Shown here one piece after another: positions 26,426 through 34,229 of a DNA stretch of 64,000 nucleotides. Under the pieces are notes generated by a model. It worked only from the letters and a program-made list of their open reading frames with translations, had not been told where the DNA came from and made no database searches. The stretch comes from Bog-756 sp963730685. Its GTDB lineage: Bacteria; Actinomycetota; Acidimicrobiia; Acidimicrobiales; RAAP-2. The translations under genes were made by a program, and so were the position numbers. Each line of letters starts with the position of its first letter. The stretch's first letter is position 1. The DNA is taken from the NCBI GenBank assembly GCA_963730685.1, contig CAVSSP010000001.1, positions 868,001 to 932,000 on the forward strand, given 5' to 3'.

Positions 26426-27850
26426 ATGACATCGACGGTCGATGCGAAGCCAGTGGCGGACCCGGCGGGAGCCGGCATGGCCGGTGCCGGTGTTGCCCGT
26501 CCCGAGGGCGAGGACGCCGGAGTCAGCGTGGCCAGGTTCCTGTCCGCCGCCGCCACCGTCCTGCAGTTCGTGTCCGAATTCGACCCCGCCCGCTACGACG
26601 GCGTTGACGCCACCGCCCTGGTGTCTTCATTCACCCGGATCGAGCGGGTGGCGTCCATCGGCAAGTCCCTGGCCGGGGTCCGGGCCACCGAGTGCCGCCA
26701 GCCCGAGGCCGGAGGGCATCCCACCCCGGCCCACTGGCTGTCGGACATGACCGGTGACTCCTTGGGGGACTCGACCGGGGTCCTGAAGCTCGGGGAGTCG
26801 TTGGCCGACCACCCCGCCATCGACGAGGCGGCCCGCAAGGGCAAGCTGTCCGGCAAGGCGGCCCGGCTGGTGGCCGACGCCGCCCGGGTCAACCCGGGCA
26901 GTGAGGACGAGCTGGTGGAGGCGGCCACCCACGAGACCTTCCACCAGCTGCGGGACCGCTGCCTGCGGGCCAAGGCCCAGGGCCGGTCGGCCGAGGATGC
27001 CGCCGCCCACCGCCGGCGCCTCCACGACCAGCGCCACTGTCGGACCTGGACCGACCAGGACGGGGCCTTCTGCCTCGATGCCCGGCTCACCCCCGATGCC
27101 GGTGCCTCCCTGCTGGCCTCCCTCAACGCCCGGACCGACGCGTTGTTCGAGGAGGCCCGGCGCGAGGGGCGCCACGAGTCCTCCGACGCCTACCGGGCCG
27201 ACGCCCTGGTGGGCCTGGTCACCGGCCGGCGGGGCGGATCCGCGGTCCGGACCGGGGCCACCCCGCCGAGGGCCCCGGGCCCGGGCACCGGCCAGCCCGG
27301 GGACCCCGACCTCACCGCACTCACCGACCTCACCGCACTCACCGGGGACGACAGCCACACCGGGGACAGGGACGACCCCGGACCGAGGGCCCAGGTCCTC
27401 CTCCGGGTCGACCTCGACGCCCTGCGCCGGGGATCGGTCGGACCCGGTGGGGTGTGCGAGATCCCCGGGGTGGGCCCGGTCTCCGTCGAGTCGGCCCGGG
27501 AGCTGATGGGGGACGCCGTCACCCGGTTGGTCATCACCAACGGGGTGGACGTGACGACCGTGTGCCATCTGGGACGCTCCATCCCCAGTGCCCTGCGGAC
27601 CGCCCTGGTGGAGCGGGACCGGAGCTGTGTGATCCCCGGCTGTGACGTCACCCAGGGCCTCGAGATCGACCACTGGGGCGTCGCCTTCGCCGAGGAGGGA
27701 CCGGCCAGCCTCGAGAACACCGCCCGGCTCTGCGGCCACCACCACTACCTGCGCACCCATCAGGGGTTCACCCTCACCGGGGGACCGGGCAGGTGGCGGT
27801 GGGCACCGCCGGCCCGGGGTCGGCCACCCGATCCGGACGATCCCTTCTGA
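26426..27850 (+). CDS. DUF222 / HNH endonuclease domain protein
   Basis: A 474-residue protein with the actinobacterial 13E12-like architecture. A helical DUF222 region (about 40-260) includes FTRIERVASIGKSLAGVRA. A variable Gly/Pro/Thr-rich part (about 270-315) follows, with repeated LTALTD. A C-terminal HNH module shows CVIPGC, LEIDHW and CGHHHYLRTHQGF. These genes are often multicopy and associated with REP-like elements in mycobacteria, but their role is not known. The 150-bp leader is pyrimidine-rich with CTTCT repeats. No terminal repeats or partner transposase are seen, so I do not call a mobile element. Confidence 0.85.
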   Translation: MTSTVDAKPVADPAGAGMAGAGVARPEGEDAGVSVARFLSAAATVLQFVSEFDPARYDGVDATALVSSFTRIERVASIGKSLAGVRATECRQPEAGGHPTPAHWLSDMTGDSLGDSTGVLKLGESLADHPAIDEAARKGKLSGKAARLVADAARVNPGSEDELVEAATHETFHQLRDRCLRAKAQGRSAEDAAAHRRRLHDQRHCRTWTDQDGAFCLDARLTPDAGASLLASLNARTDALFEEARREGRHESSDAYRADALVGLVTGRRGGSAVRTGATPPRAPGPGTGQPGDPDLTALTDLTALTGDDSHTGDRDDPGPRAQVLLRVDLDALRRGSVGPGGVCEIPGVGPVSVESARELMGDAVTRLVITNGVDVTTVCHLGRSIPSALRTALVERDRSCVIPGCDVTQGLEIDHWGVAFAEEGPASLENTARLCGHHHYLRTHQGFTLTGGPGRWRWAPPARGRPPDPDDPF

Positions 27851-27884
27851 ACCCGTGCCCGCCTGACCGCTGGAGCACCGCGCC

Positions 27885-27918
27885 CTCACCGAGCCCGCGT
27901 GCAGCCGCGGGCGATGAG
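27885..27918. terminator. bidirectional hairpin between convergent genes
   Basis: GCCCGCG (27893-27899) and CGCGGGC (27906-27912) pair around a six-base loop, and the flanks CTCACCG/GATGAG extend the stem with a bulge. It lies between the stops of the HNH gene and the thiolase-like gene. There is no U-tract on either side. Confidence 0.45.
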
Positions 27919-27932
27919 GCGCGCCGGTACGT

Positions 27933-29561
27933 TCAGCGCAGGTCCACGATGCCGTCCCCCCGGAGCGTGCCCAGTCGGCCGCAGCCTTCCTCGGTCACCA
28001 GCAGTTCCAGGTGGTCGGGATCGGTGACGTTGGCCCAGGCCCGGCGCCCCTCCGGCGTGCGGCACGCCACGACGGCCCGTTCCGGCGATCCGTCCCGCCC
28101 GTAGGAGACCGAGTACGTCTCCACCGCCACCTCGCCCTTGGCGTCGGCATCGGGGGAGCACTGGGGAAGGGCCATGACGGCCCGTTGCGGGTCGGCCCAG
28201 GCGAACCCGGCGGCCTCCTCGAGGGTGCTGCCCTCGGGGACGAACGGACGACCTGCGGGCACCCCGGCCGTGTCCGGTGGGCCCACGGCAGGCGTCGATC
28301 CCGGCTCCGTGCCGTAGATCCCCACACTGTGCTTGGTCATGTACCAACCCAGCCCGGTGATGAGGCCGAACGAGCCGGGGTCGTCCCTCAGGACGGAGAC
28401 CAGGGAGGCGATGGCATGGGTGCCGTAGTTGTTTCCCGGGCCGCCGCCGAAGGTGAGCCCACCGGTCAGCGTCAGGGGCCTCGCCGGGTCGTCGTCGGGC
28501 AGTCCGAGCTCGGCTGCGGCGATCTCCACCGCCGACGGGAAGCACGAGTAGAGGTCCACGTGGGCGATGTCGTCGATGGCCAGTCCCGCCAGCGACAGGC
28601 TGGAGGCGCCGGCCAACCTGATGGCCGGCGAGGAGTGGAAGTCGAGCCGGTGCGACAAGAACCAGTGGTCGTCGGCGTCGGCACCGGACAGGGGGAACAC
28701 CCACCGGTCCCGGGGGATGCCGGCGGCCTCGGCCGCGGCCGCCGAGCACATGATGAGGGCGGCTCCCTGGTCCACCTGCATGTTGGCGGTGAGCAGCTTG
28801 GTGTAGGGATAGGCGATCATCCGGTTGTCCTCGGCAGGGGTGATCAGCTCCTCGCGGGTGCGGGCGCTGCGCAGCCAGGCATAGGGGTTGGACGCCGCCA
28901 CCTCCGAGAACCGCGACCAGATCTCCCCGATGTGACGCCGGTGCTGGCCGAGCGAGCGGCCGACCTTGTCCCGGAGGGCGTTCTCGAACAGGGGGAAGAC
29001 GTGGATGGGCAGGTCGAGACCCCGTTCCTCCTCGGCATCGGTGGTGCCTCGACGGTCGTTGCCGAAGAGCGTGGGCACCGGCGTGTCCGGAAGCTGCACC
29101 GTCCATGGCAGCACGGGTCGCTCCGGATGCCTCCGGGCGGCGGTCTGGGTGTACACGCAGTCCGCCCCGACCAGGATGGCCACGTCCAGCTCGCCCCGTC
29201 CGATCGCCAGCGCGGTGGCGTTCACCATGCTCTGGGGGTTGTTGCCCCCGGTGGTGGTCACCAGGATTTCGGCGGGCTGGAAGCCCATCGCCGCAGCCAC
29301 CGCTTCACCGGGGTTCACATAGTGCCAGCTCAGCGGGTTGGCGACCCGCACGGACTGGGTCCGGGCAACCAGGGACCGCCCAGCGGGGGCCTGCCCACCG
29401 GGTCTGGCGTCGTCACAGTCCTCGATGGCCGACTCCAGGGCGGCGATCATCAGCCCGACGGGCTCGGGCCGGTCCGACAGGCTTCCCTCTCCCTCGGTGT
29501 GCGGCCGGTTGGAGGCCTGGCCCGCCCCGACGAGCACCGGTGTGGCGGGGTCGATCCTCAT
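27933..29561 (-). CDS. thiolase-fold protein, acetyl-CoA acetyltransferase-like, lacking usual nucleophile Cys
   Basis: A 542-residue member of the actinobacterial thiolase-like group with an extra C-terminal domain (about 440-542). The start is the ATG at 29561, giving MRIDPATPVLVGAGQ. Where ordinary thiolases have Cys-x-Ser-Gly the sequence reads TTTGGNNPQSMVN, so the acylated cysteine appears to be absent. The glycine-rich GGLTFGGGPGNNYGTH and the later KHSVGIYG are kept. It is more likely a condensing or scaffold-like enzyme of fatty acid or sterol metabolism than a classical thiolase. It is divergent from rpiB, 59 bp away. Confidence 0.75.
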   Translation of the reverse strand: MRIDPATPVLVGAGQASNRPHTEGEGSLSDRPEPVGLMIAALESAIEDCDDARPGGQAPAGRSLVARTQSVRVANPLSWHYVNPGEAVAAAMGFQPAEILVTTTGGNNPQSMVNATALAIGRGELDVAILVGADCVYTQTAARRHPERPVLPWTVQLPDTPVPTLFGNDRRGTTDAEEERGLDLPIHVFPLFENALRDKVGRSLGQHRRHIGEIWSRFSEVAASNPYAWLRSARTREELITPAEDNRMIAYPYTKLLTANMQVDQGAALIMCSAAAAEAAGIPRDRWVFPLSGADADDHWFLSHRLDFHSSPAIRLAGASSLSLAGLAIDDIAHVDLYSCFPSAVEIAAAELGLPDDDPARPLTLTGGLTFGGGPGNNYGTHAIASLVSVLRDDPGSFGLITGLGWYMTKHSVGIYGTEPGSTPAVGPPDTAGVPAGRPFVPEGSTLEEAAGFAWADPQRAVMALPQCSPDADAKGEVAVETYSVSYGRDGSPERAVVACRTPEGRRAWANVTDPDHLELLVTEEGCGRLGTLRGDGIVDLR

Positions 29562-29620
29562 GAGGCAGAGGAGCGTACCTGTCGCCACCAGGGGCGAATC
29601 GCCGTCGGTACACTCGGGGG

Positions 29621-30420
29621 ATGCGCATCGCCGTCGGTTCGGATCACGCCGGGTTCGATCTGAAGACCGCAGTGGCCAAGCACCTGGTCGATGCCGGCCA
29701 TCAGGTCGTCGACCTCGGGACCGACTCCCCGGACGTCTCGGTCGACTATCCCGTGTTCGGCCTGGCGGTGGGCCTGGCCGTGGTCGACGGGAGCGCCGAC
29801 CGGGGTGTCTGCGTGTGTGGCACCGGCATCGGCATCGGCATCGCCGCCAACAAGGTCGACGGGGTCCGGGCCGCCCTGGTCCACGATGTCACCACCGCCG
29901 AGCTGGCCCGGCGCCACAACGACGCCAACATCATCTGCCTCGGGGGCAGGACGACCGGGCTGCTCGAGGCCCTCGACGCCGTCGACACCTTCTTCGCCAC
30001 CGAGTTCGAAGGCGGGGGCGGCACGCGCACCGGGTGGGGGAGATCACCGACTTCGAGTCGGGCCGGTCCGCCGCCCCGTCCACCGCCGCCGCCCCGTCCA
30101 CCACCGCCGCCCCGTCCACCACCGCCGCCCCGTCCACCGCCGCCGCCCCGTCCACCACCGCCGCCCCGTCCACCACCGCCGCCCCGTCCACCGCCGCCGC
30201 CCCGTCCACCACCGCCGCCCCGTCCACCACCGCCGCCCCGTCCACCGCCGCCGCCCCGTCCACCGCCGCCGCCCCGTCCACCGCCGCCGCCCCGTCCACC
30301 GCCGCCGCCCCGTCCACCGCCGCCGCCCCGTCCACCACCGCCGCCCCGTCCACCACCGCCGCCACCGCTTCCGGCCCGGACACCGTCCTCCGCTCCACCC
30401 CCGACTCAGAAAGGCCCTAG
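29621..30420 (+). CDS. rpiB: ribose-5-phosphate isomerase B with Pro/Ala/Ser/Thr tail; frameshift as read
   Basis: The isomerase of the pentose phosphate pathway (ribose 5-phosphate/ribulose 5-phosphate). Residues 1-130 are typical: MRIAVGSDHAGFDLK, VCVCGTGIGIGIAANKV with the catalytic Cys, and ARRHNDANIICLGGR. After TEFEGG the read frame leaves the family pattern at a run of five G (30014-30018). One more G there restores RHAHRVGEITDFE, the normal RpiB end. The restored frame then continues through 16 copies of APST(A/T)A to a TAG at 30418, giving about 266 residues instead of about 150. Without correction the frame runs through a Pro/Arg repeat straight into glyA. GlyA lies 7 bp downstream. 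Confidence 0.8.
30073..30360 (+). repeat. 18-bp tandem repeat, 16 copies
   Basis: Sixteen copies of an 18-bp unit with GCCCCGTCCACC as constant core and GCC or ACC as variant codon. The first nine copies follow a three-unit pattern (A-T-T, 54 bp), then five A copies and two T copies. The array is open in several frames and encodes APST(A/T)A in the restored rpiB frame. The purity of the units suggests recent expansion. Confidence 0.95.
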
Positions 30421-30427
30421 CCAGACC

Positions 30428-31732
30428 ATGCCCACTCCCTTCGCCGCCTCGCCGTTCGACCACTGGTTGGCCGAAGATCCCGAGGTCGGTCGCCTCCTCG
30501 GTGAGGAGGCCGAGCGGCAGTCGACGACACTCCAACTGATCGCCTCGGAGAACTTCGCCTCACCGGCCGTGCTGGCCGCCACCGGCTCGGTGCTGACCAA
30601 CAAGTACGCCGAGGGGTACCCGGGGCGTCGGTACTACGGCGGCAACCAGGTCATCGACGAGGTGGAGGACCTGGCCCGCGAGCGCCTGAAGGCCCTGTTC
30701 GGGGCGGAGCACGCCAACGTGCAGCCCCACGCCGGGGCCAACGCCAACCTGGCCGTCTACCAGGCGCTGCTCGAGCCGGGGGACACCATCCTGGCCATGC
30801 GACTGGACCACGGGGGCCACCTGACCCACGGCTCCCCGGCCAGCATCACGTCCAAGATCTGGCGGTTCGTCTCCTACGGGGTGTCCGCCGCGTCCGACGA
30901 CGCCGACAAGCCCGGCGAGATCATCGACTTCGACCAGGTGGCCGATGTCGCCCGCCGCGAGCGCCCCAAGTTGATCGTGGCCGGGTCGACCGCCTATGCC
31001 CGGATCATCGACCCGCTCCCGTTCCGCGAGATCGCCGACTCGGTGGGAGCCCGGTTCCTCTTCGACGCCGCCCACCCCGCCGGGCTCATCGCCGGGGGTG
31101 CCCATCCGTCACCGGTGGGAGTGGCCGACGTGGTCACGTTCACCACCCACAAGACCCTGCGTGGCCCACGGGGTGGCGCCATCCTCACCTCGGCCGAGCT
31201 GGCCAAAGCCGTCGACAGCGCGGTGTTCCCCGGGCTCCAGGGCGGCCCGCTCGAACATGTCATCGCGGCCAAGGCGGTGGCCTTCGCCGAGGCGGCCCGT
31301 CCGGAGTTCCGCACGTATGCCTCCCAGGTGGTGGCCAACGCCGCCGCCCTGGCCGGCTCACTCGTCGACGAGGGGTTCCGCCTGGTGTCGGGCGGCACCG
31401 AGAACCACCAGGTGCTGGTCGACCTCCGCACCTTCGACGCCGAACTGACCGGCAAGGTGGCCCAAGAGACGCTGGACCGGGCCGGCATCACCTGCAACCG
31501 CAACACCATCCCCGACGACCCCCGCACGCCGTTCATCACCTCGGGCCTGCGCCTGGGGTCGGCGGCCCAGACCACCACCGGCATGGGCCCCGCGGAGATG
31601 GGGACCGTCGGCGCCCTCATCGGCCGCACCCTGCGCCACCGGGATGACGAGCAGGCGCTCCTGGCGATCCGCGCCGAGGTACGGGCGCTGTGTGAGCGGT
31701 TCCCGCCGTATCCCACGCTGAGCGGTACGTGA
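30428..31732 (+). CDS. glyA: serine hydroxymethyltransferase
   Basis: A 434-residue PLP enzyme converting serine and tetrahydrofolate to glycine and methylenetetrahydrofolate. Seen: LIASENFASPAVL, YAEGYPGRRYYGGN, QPHAGANANLAVYQALL, the PLP-binding Lys242 in TFTTHKTLRGPRGG, and the C-terminal ITCNRNTIPDDPRTPF and SGLRLGSAAQTT. The ATG at 30428 starts 7 bp after the restored rpiB stop. Upstream it is in frame with the uncorrected rpiB frame, which would give a 703-residue fusion that I consider an artefact. It is the first of the conserved glyA - wecA - atp gene order. Confidence 0.95.
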   Translation: MPTPFAASPFDHWLAEDPEVGRLLGEEAERQSTTLQLIASENFASPAVLAATGSVLTNKYAEGYPGRRYYGGNQVIDEVEDLARERLKALFGAEHANVQPHAGANANLAVYQALLEPGDTILAMRLDHGGHLTHGSPASITSKIWRFVSYGVSAASDDADKPGEIIDFDQVADVARRERPKLIVAGSTAYARIIDPLPFREIADSVGARFLFDAAHPAGLIAGGAHPSPVGVADVVTFTTHKTLRGPRGGAILTSAELAKAVDSAVFPGLQGGPLEHVIAAKAVAFAEAARPEFRTYASQVVANAAALAGSLVDEGFRLVSGGTENHQVLVDLRTFDAELTGKVAQETLDRAGITCNRNTIPDDPRTPFITSGLRLGSAAQTTTGMGPAEMGTVGALIGRTLRHRDDEQALLAIRAEVRALCERFPPYPTLSGT

Positions 31733-31902
31733 CGGCAGGAAACCGGCCCGACGGCGGACCGGGGCGCCAGCCAGGTCGCCCACCGGTGCGCCAGCCAGGT
31801 CGCCCACCGGTGCGCCAGCCAGGTCGCCAGCCGGGGCGCCAGCCAGGTCGCCCACCGGGGCGCCGGTCAGTCGGGCGACCGGGCCACGGGGCCGTCCGGT
31901 GA
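31729..31902 (+). CDS. possible 57-residue Arg/Pro/Gly-rich bridging peptide
   Basis: A GTG at 31729 overlaps the glyA stop (GTGA) and its TGA stop overlaps the GTG start of wecA (GTGA), so this frame fills the whole gap exactly. It encodes a very basic repeat peptide of the pattern RQPGRPPV, built on four 24-bp DNA repeats. Repetition and composition argue against a folded protein. The exact two-sided overlap argues that ribosomes could pass from glyA to wecA through it. No homologous family is known to me. Confidence 0.3.
   Translation: MTAGNRPDGGPGRQPGRPPVRQPGRPPVRQPGRQPGRQPGRPPGRRSVGRPGHGAVR
31761..31856 (+). repeat. 24-bp tandem repeat, four copies
   Basis: Four near-identical copies with the core CGCCAGCCAGGTCGCC lie between glyA and wecA, differing by single bases (GGGG or GGTG at the start of the unit, CCCACC or CCAGCC at its end). 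The period is a multiple of three and keeps the bridging frame open. Confidence 0.85.
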
Positions 31903-33176
31903 GTGCCGCCGTACCGCTCAACTGGTACGGCGTGCTGCTGGTGGTGTCGGCCGTCGCGGCCTGGGTGCTGACCTTCCCGGTCCGCCGCATCGCCATGCAG
32001 ATCGGCTACGTGGCCCAGCCCGACGAGCGCAAGGTGCACCAGTCGGTGACGCCCCAGTCGGGCGGGGTGGCCATGTTCCTCGCGCTGCTGGTGGCGTGGG
32101 CGGTGGCGGCATCGATCCCGGCCCTCGGGCCGCTGTTCCAGGGGTCCTCCGAGCCGTTGGGCCTGGTGCTCGGGGCCACCGTCATCTTCGTGGTGGGGCT
32201 CATCGACGACCTCCGGGACATGTCGGCGCCGGCCAAGGTGGCCGGGGAGGTCCTGGCCGCCACGGTCCTCTACTTCATGGGCGTGACCTGGTTCCAGTTC
32301 AAGATCCCGCTGGCCGGTCTGGTCCAGCTCTCGCCCGAGTGGACGCCGCTGCTGACCGCCCTGTGGGTCATCGCCATCACCAACGCGGTGAACCTGATCG
32401 ACGGGCTCGACGGCCTGGCCGCCGGCGTGGTGGCCATCGCCTCGGGGGCACTGGCCATCTACGGGCTCCACCTCCAGCACCTGGGCACCCTCCCCACCGA
32501 CAACATCGGCCCGTTGATCGCCGCGGTGACCTGCGGGATCTGCCTGGGCTTCCTGCCCCACAACTTCTACCCGGCCAAGATCTTCATGGGCGACGCCGGC
32601 GCCCTGCTCCTCGGCCTCTTGATGGCGGCCTCCACCATGCTCATCGGCGGCCGGGCCGTCACCACCGGGGCCGGAAGCGGGGTCGCCGCCCATACCGGGG
32701 ACACGTACTTCTTCTTCGCCCCGCTGTTCATCCCGTTCTTCATCCTCGGGGTGCCCATCGTGGACATGGCCTTCGCCTTCGTGCGCCGGACGGCCAACCG
32801 GACCGGTTTCGCCACCCCGGACAAGAACCACCTGCACCACCGGCTCCTCCGACTGGGGCACGGGCACCGCCGCAGCGTCCTCATCCTGTGGGCCTGGACG
32901 GTGCTCCTGTCGGGGTTCATCCTGTTCCCGCTGTATATCTCGAGCGTCAACGCCATCATCCCCTTCGGTGCGCTGGCCCTCGGGGTGGTCCTCTACACCC
33001 TGTTCCACCCCTCGCTCCGGAAGCACTCCGGTCCAGGTCCCGAGGGGGAGGCGCCCCTCGAGCCGGACGAGGGGGGCGACGGTGGCACCGAGGAGCAGAC
33101 CCTGGGGCCGAACGGGTCGGTGGCCCTGGCGCCGCCGGTGCCGGCGGCCCATGGGCGGCCATCGGGTGAACTGTGA
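31899..33176 (+). CDS. wecA: undecaprenyl-phosphate GlcNAc-1-phosphate transferase, MraY/WecA family
   Basis: A 425-residue polytopic enzyme with about eleven helices that starts lipid-linked polysaccharide synthesis by moving a sugar-1-phosphate onto undecaprenyl phosphate. Seen: VGLIDDLRDMSAPAK, NAVNLIDGLDGLAAGV (the Mg/catalytic Asp region), FMGDAGALLLG and the late HLHHRLLRLGHGHR. The C-terminal 50 residues are acidic and Pro-rich. In actinobacteria the rfe/wecA gene commonly stands upstream of the atp operon, as here. The donor sugar (GlcNAc or similar) is inferred from the family. GTG start. Confidence 0.9.
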   Translation: MSAAVPLNWYGVLLVVSAVAAWVLTFPVRRIAMQIGYVAQPDERKVHQSVTPQSGGVAMFLALLVAWAVAASIPALGPLFQGSSEPLGLVLGATVIFVVGLIDDLRDMSAPAKVAGEVLAATVLYFMGVTWFQFKIPLAGLVQLSPEWTPLLTALWVIAITNAVNLIDGLDGLAAGVVAIASGALAIYGLHLQHLGTLPTDNIGPLIAAVTCGICLGFLPHNFYPAKIFMGDAGALLLGLLMAASTMLIGGRAVTTGAGSGVAAHTGDTYFFFAPLFIPFFILGVPIVDMAFAFVRRTANRTGFATPDKNHLHHRLLRLGHGHRRSVLILWAWTVLLSGFILFPLYISSVNAIIPFGALALGVVLYTLFHPSLRKHSGPGPEGEAPLEPDEGGDGGTEEQTLGPNGSVALAPPVPAAHGRPSGEL

Positions 33177-33195
33177 ACGGAGTGTTTCCCACGTT

Positions 33196-33225
33196 TTGCT
33201 GAGCCGGGTCAGTAAGTGCGATGAT
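33196..33225 (+). promoter_or_regulatory. candidate promoter of the ATP synthase operon
   Basis: TTGCTG (33196-33201) and GATGAT (33220-33225), 18 bp apart, lie in the only A/T-rich patch of the 200-bp gap between wecA and the first atp-associated gene. Weak match. Confidence 0.25.
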
Positions 33226-33377
33226 GCATCCCGTGAATTGCAGGCCGGTTGCCACCTCCGTGGGCATCGAGCGGGCCGACCCCTCGACTGGCTACGACAG
33301 CCGAACCACTGCGTGAATTCAGGAACGACTCGTGAAGCCCCACACTCCCAGACAGCCTGACGCGGCACGGCCCGACC

Positions 33378-33650
33378 GTGGATCACACCACCCCTCCACC
33401 CGATGCCGATCCGGGGCCGCCCCCGGACCGGCCGGAGCAGCAGCAGCCGGATCGGGCGGTGACGGCCGGCGCCGCCGAGTTCTTGACCCTGGGGCTCACC
33501 GTGGCGGTGGCCCTGGTAGGAATGGCCGCAGTGGGCTACGGGGCCGACCGATGGCTCGGCACCAGTCCCTGGTTCACGCTGGTCGGCCTGGTGCTCGGCA
33601 TCGTGGCTGCCGTGCTCATCACCATCTCTCGCGTGCGACGCCTCCTGTGA
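33378..33650 (+). CDS. AtpZ/AtpI-like small membrane protein
   Basis: A 90-residue protein with a Pro/Gln-rich N terminus and two hydrophobic helices (about 36-56 and 65-83) joined by a short loop YGADRWLGTSPW. This layout is that of AtpZ-type proteins encoded at the head of F-ATPase operons, which have been linked to Mg2+/Ca2+ handling or complex assembly. GTG start at 33378; no better ATG exists. It is followed by the subunit I gene. Confidence 0.7.
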   Translation: MDHTTPPPDADPGPPPDRPEQQQPDRAVTAGAAEFLTLGLTVAVALVGMAAVGYGADRWLGTSPWFTLVGLVLGIVAAVLITISRVRRLL

Positions 33651-33712
33651 AGTCGGCCGCCCCGGTACCCGTAGCCTCCGCGGCGGGTACACCGACCCGG
33701 ATTGGGGCATAG
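33647..33712 (+). CDS. possible 21-residue bridging ORF
   Basis: A GTG overlapping the upstream stop (GTGA) opens 21 codons and ends 8 bp before the atpI ATG, the same geometry as at 1695-1760. It may be chance. No product is recognised. Confidence 0.15.
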   Translation: MKSAAPVPVASAAGTPTRIGA

Positions 33713-33720
33713 CCCCGGAC

Positions 33721-34224
33721 ATGTTCGCCCACTTCGAACTGCCCAACGTCCCCGACGTGGCCAAGCGGACCGTGGCCACGGTCCTGGTGATCGGGGTGGC
33801 CGCCCTGGTGGCCTGCGTCTCGTTCGACAAGCCGCTCCTGGGCCTCGGGGCCTGCATCGGGCTCGGTCTCGGCACCTTCAATTTCCGGATGATCGGGCGC
33901 TCGGTGGAACGGGTCAGTGTCAGCGGCGTGGAGAACAAGCGCCGCCCGCTGGCCATCAATACCCTCGGGCGCCTGGCCATCATCACCGTGGTGACCCTCG
34001 GGCTCATGACCTTCTCCCACCAGCTCGGCTTCGGGATCCTGGGCGGCCTGGCCGTGTTCCAGATCATCCTGATCGGCAACGTGGCCCGCTCCATGGCGAA
34101 ATCGGGTCCGATGCCCACCATCGACGACGTGATCAACGCCAGCGTGGTCGACGACAACATCCGGCCCGCCGGGCCGCCGCCCCCGGCCCTCGGACCGACC
34201 GACGACACCCGGGGGGGTGCCTGA
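33721..34224 (+). CDS. atpI: ATP synthase subunit I
   Basis: A 167-residue membrane protein with four hydrophobic segments, matching the ATP synthase I family that helps assemble the c-ring. Seen: VAKRTVATVLVIGVAALVAC, a second pair of helices around TLGRLAIITVVTLGLMTFSH, and a Pro-rich acidic C-terminal tail (about 130-167). It lies 5 bp before atpB and in the conserved position. Sequence conservation in this family is low, so the call rests on topology and place in the operon. Confidence 0.75.
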   Translation: MFAHFELPNVPDVAKRTVATVLVIGVAALVACVSFDKPLLGLGACIGLGLGTFNFRMIGRSVERVSVSGVENKRRPLAINTLGRLAIITVVTLGLMTFSHQLGFGILGGLAVFQIILIGNVARSMAKSGPMPTIDDVINASVVDDNIRPAGPPPPALGPTDDTRGGA

Positions 34225-34229
34225 GCGTC

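Noticed and set aside
26426..27850. The DUF222/HNH gene as a mobile intron or insertion element
   Set aside because: No terminal repeats, target duplication or reverse transcriptase/transposase are visible; such genes are common chromosomal genes in actinobacteria.
30073..30360. The 16-copy repeat as a CRISPR array
   Set aside because: The 18-bp units are contiguous with no spacers and no cas genes are present.
29621..31732. A single 703-residue open frame joining RpiB, a Pro/Arg repeat and GlyA
   Set aside because: The RpiB C terminus and a stop are restored by one base at a G run, and glyA has its own start. A true fusion is less likely than an indel.
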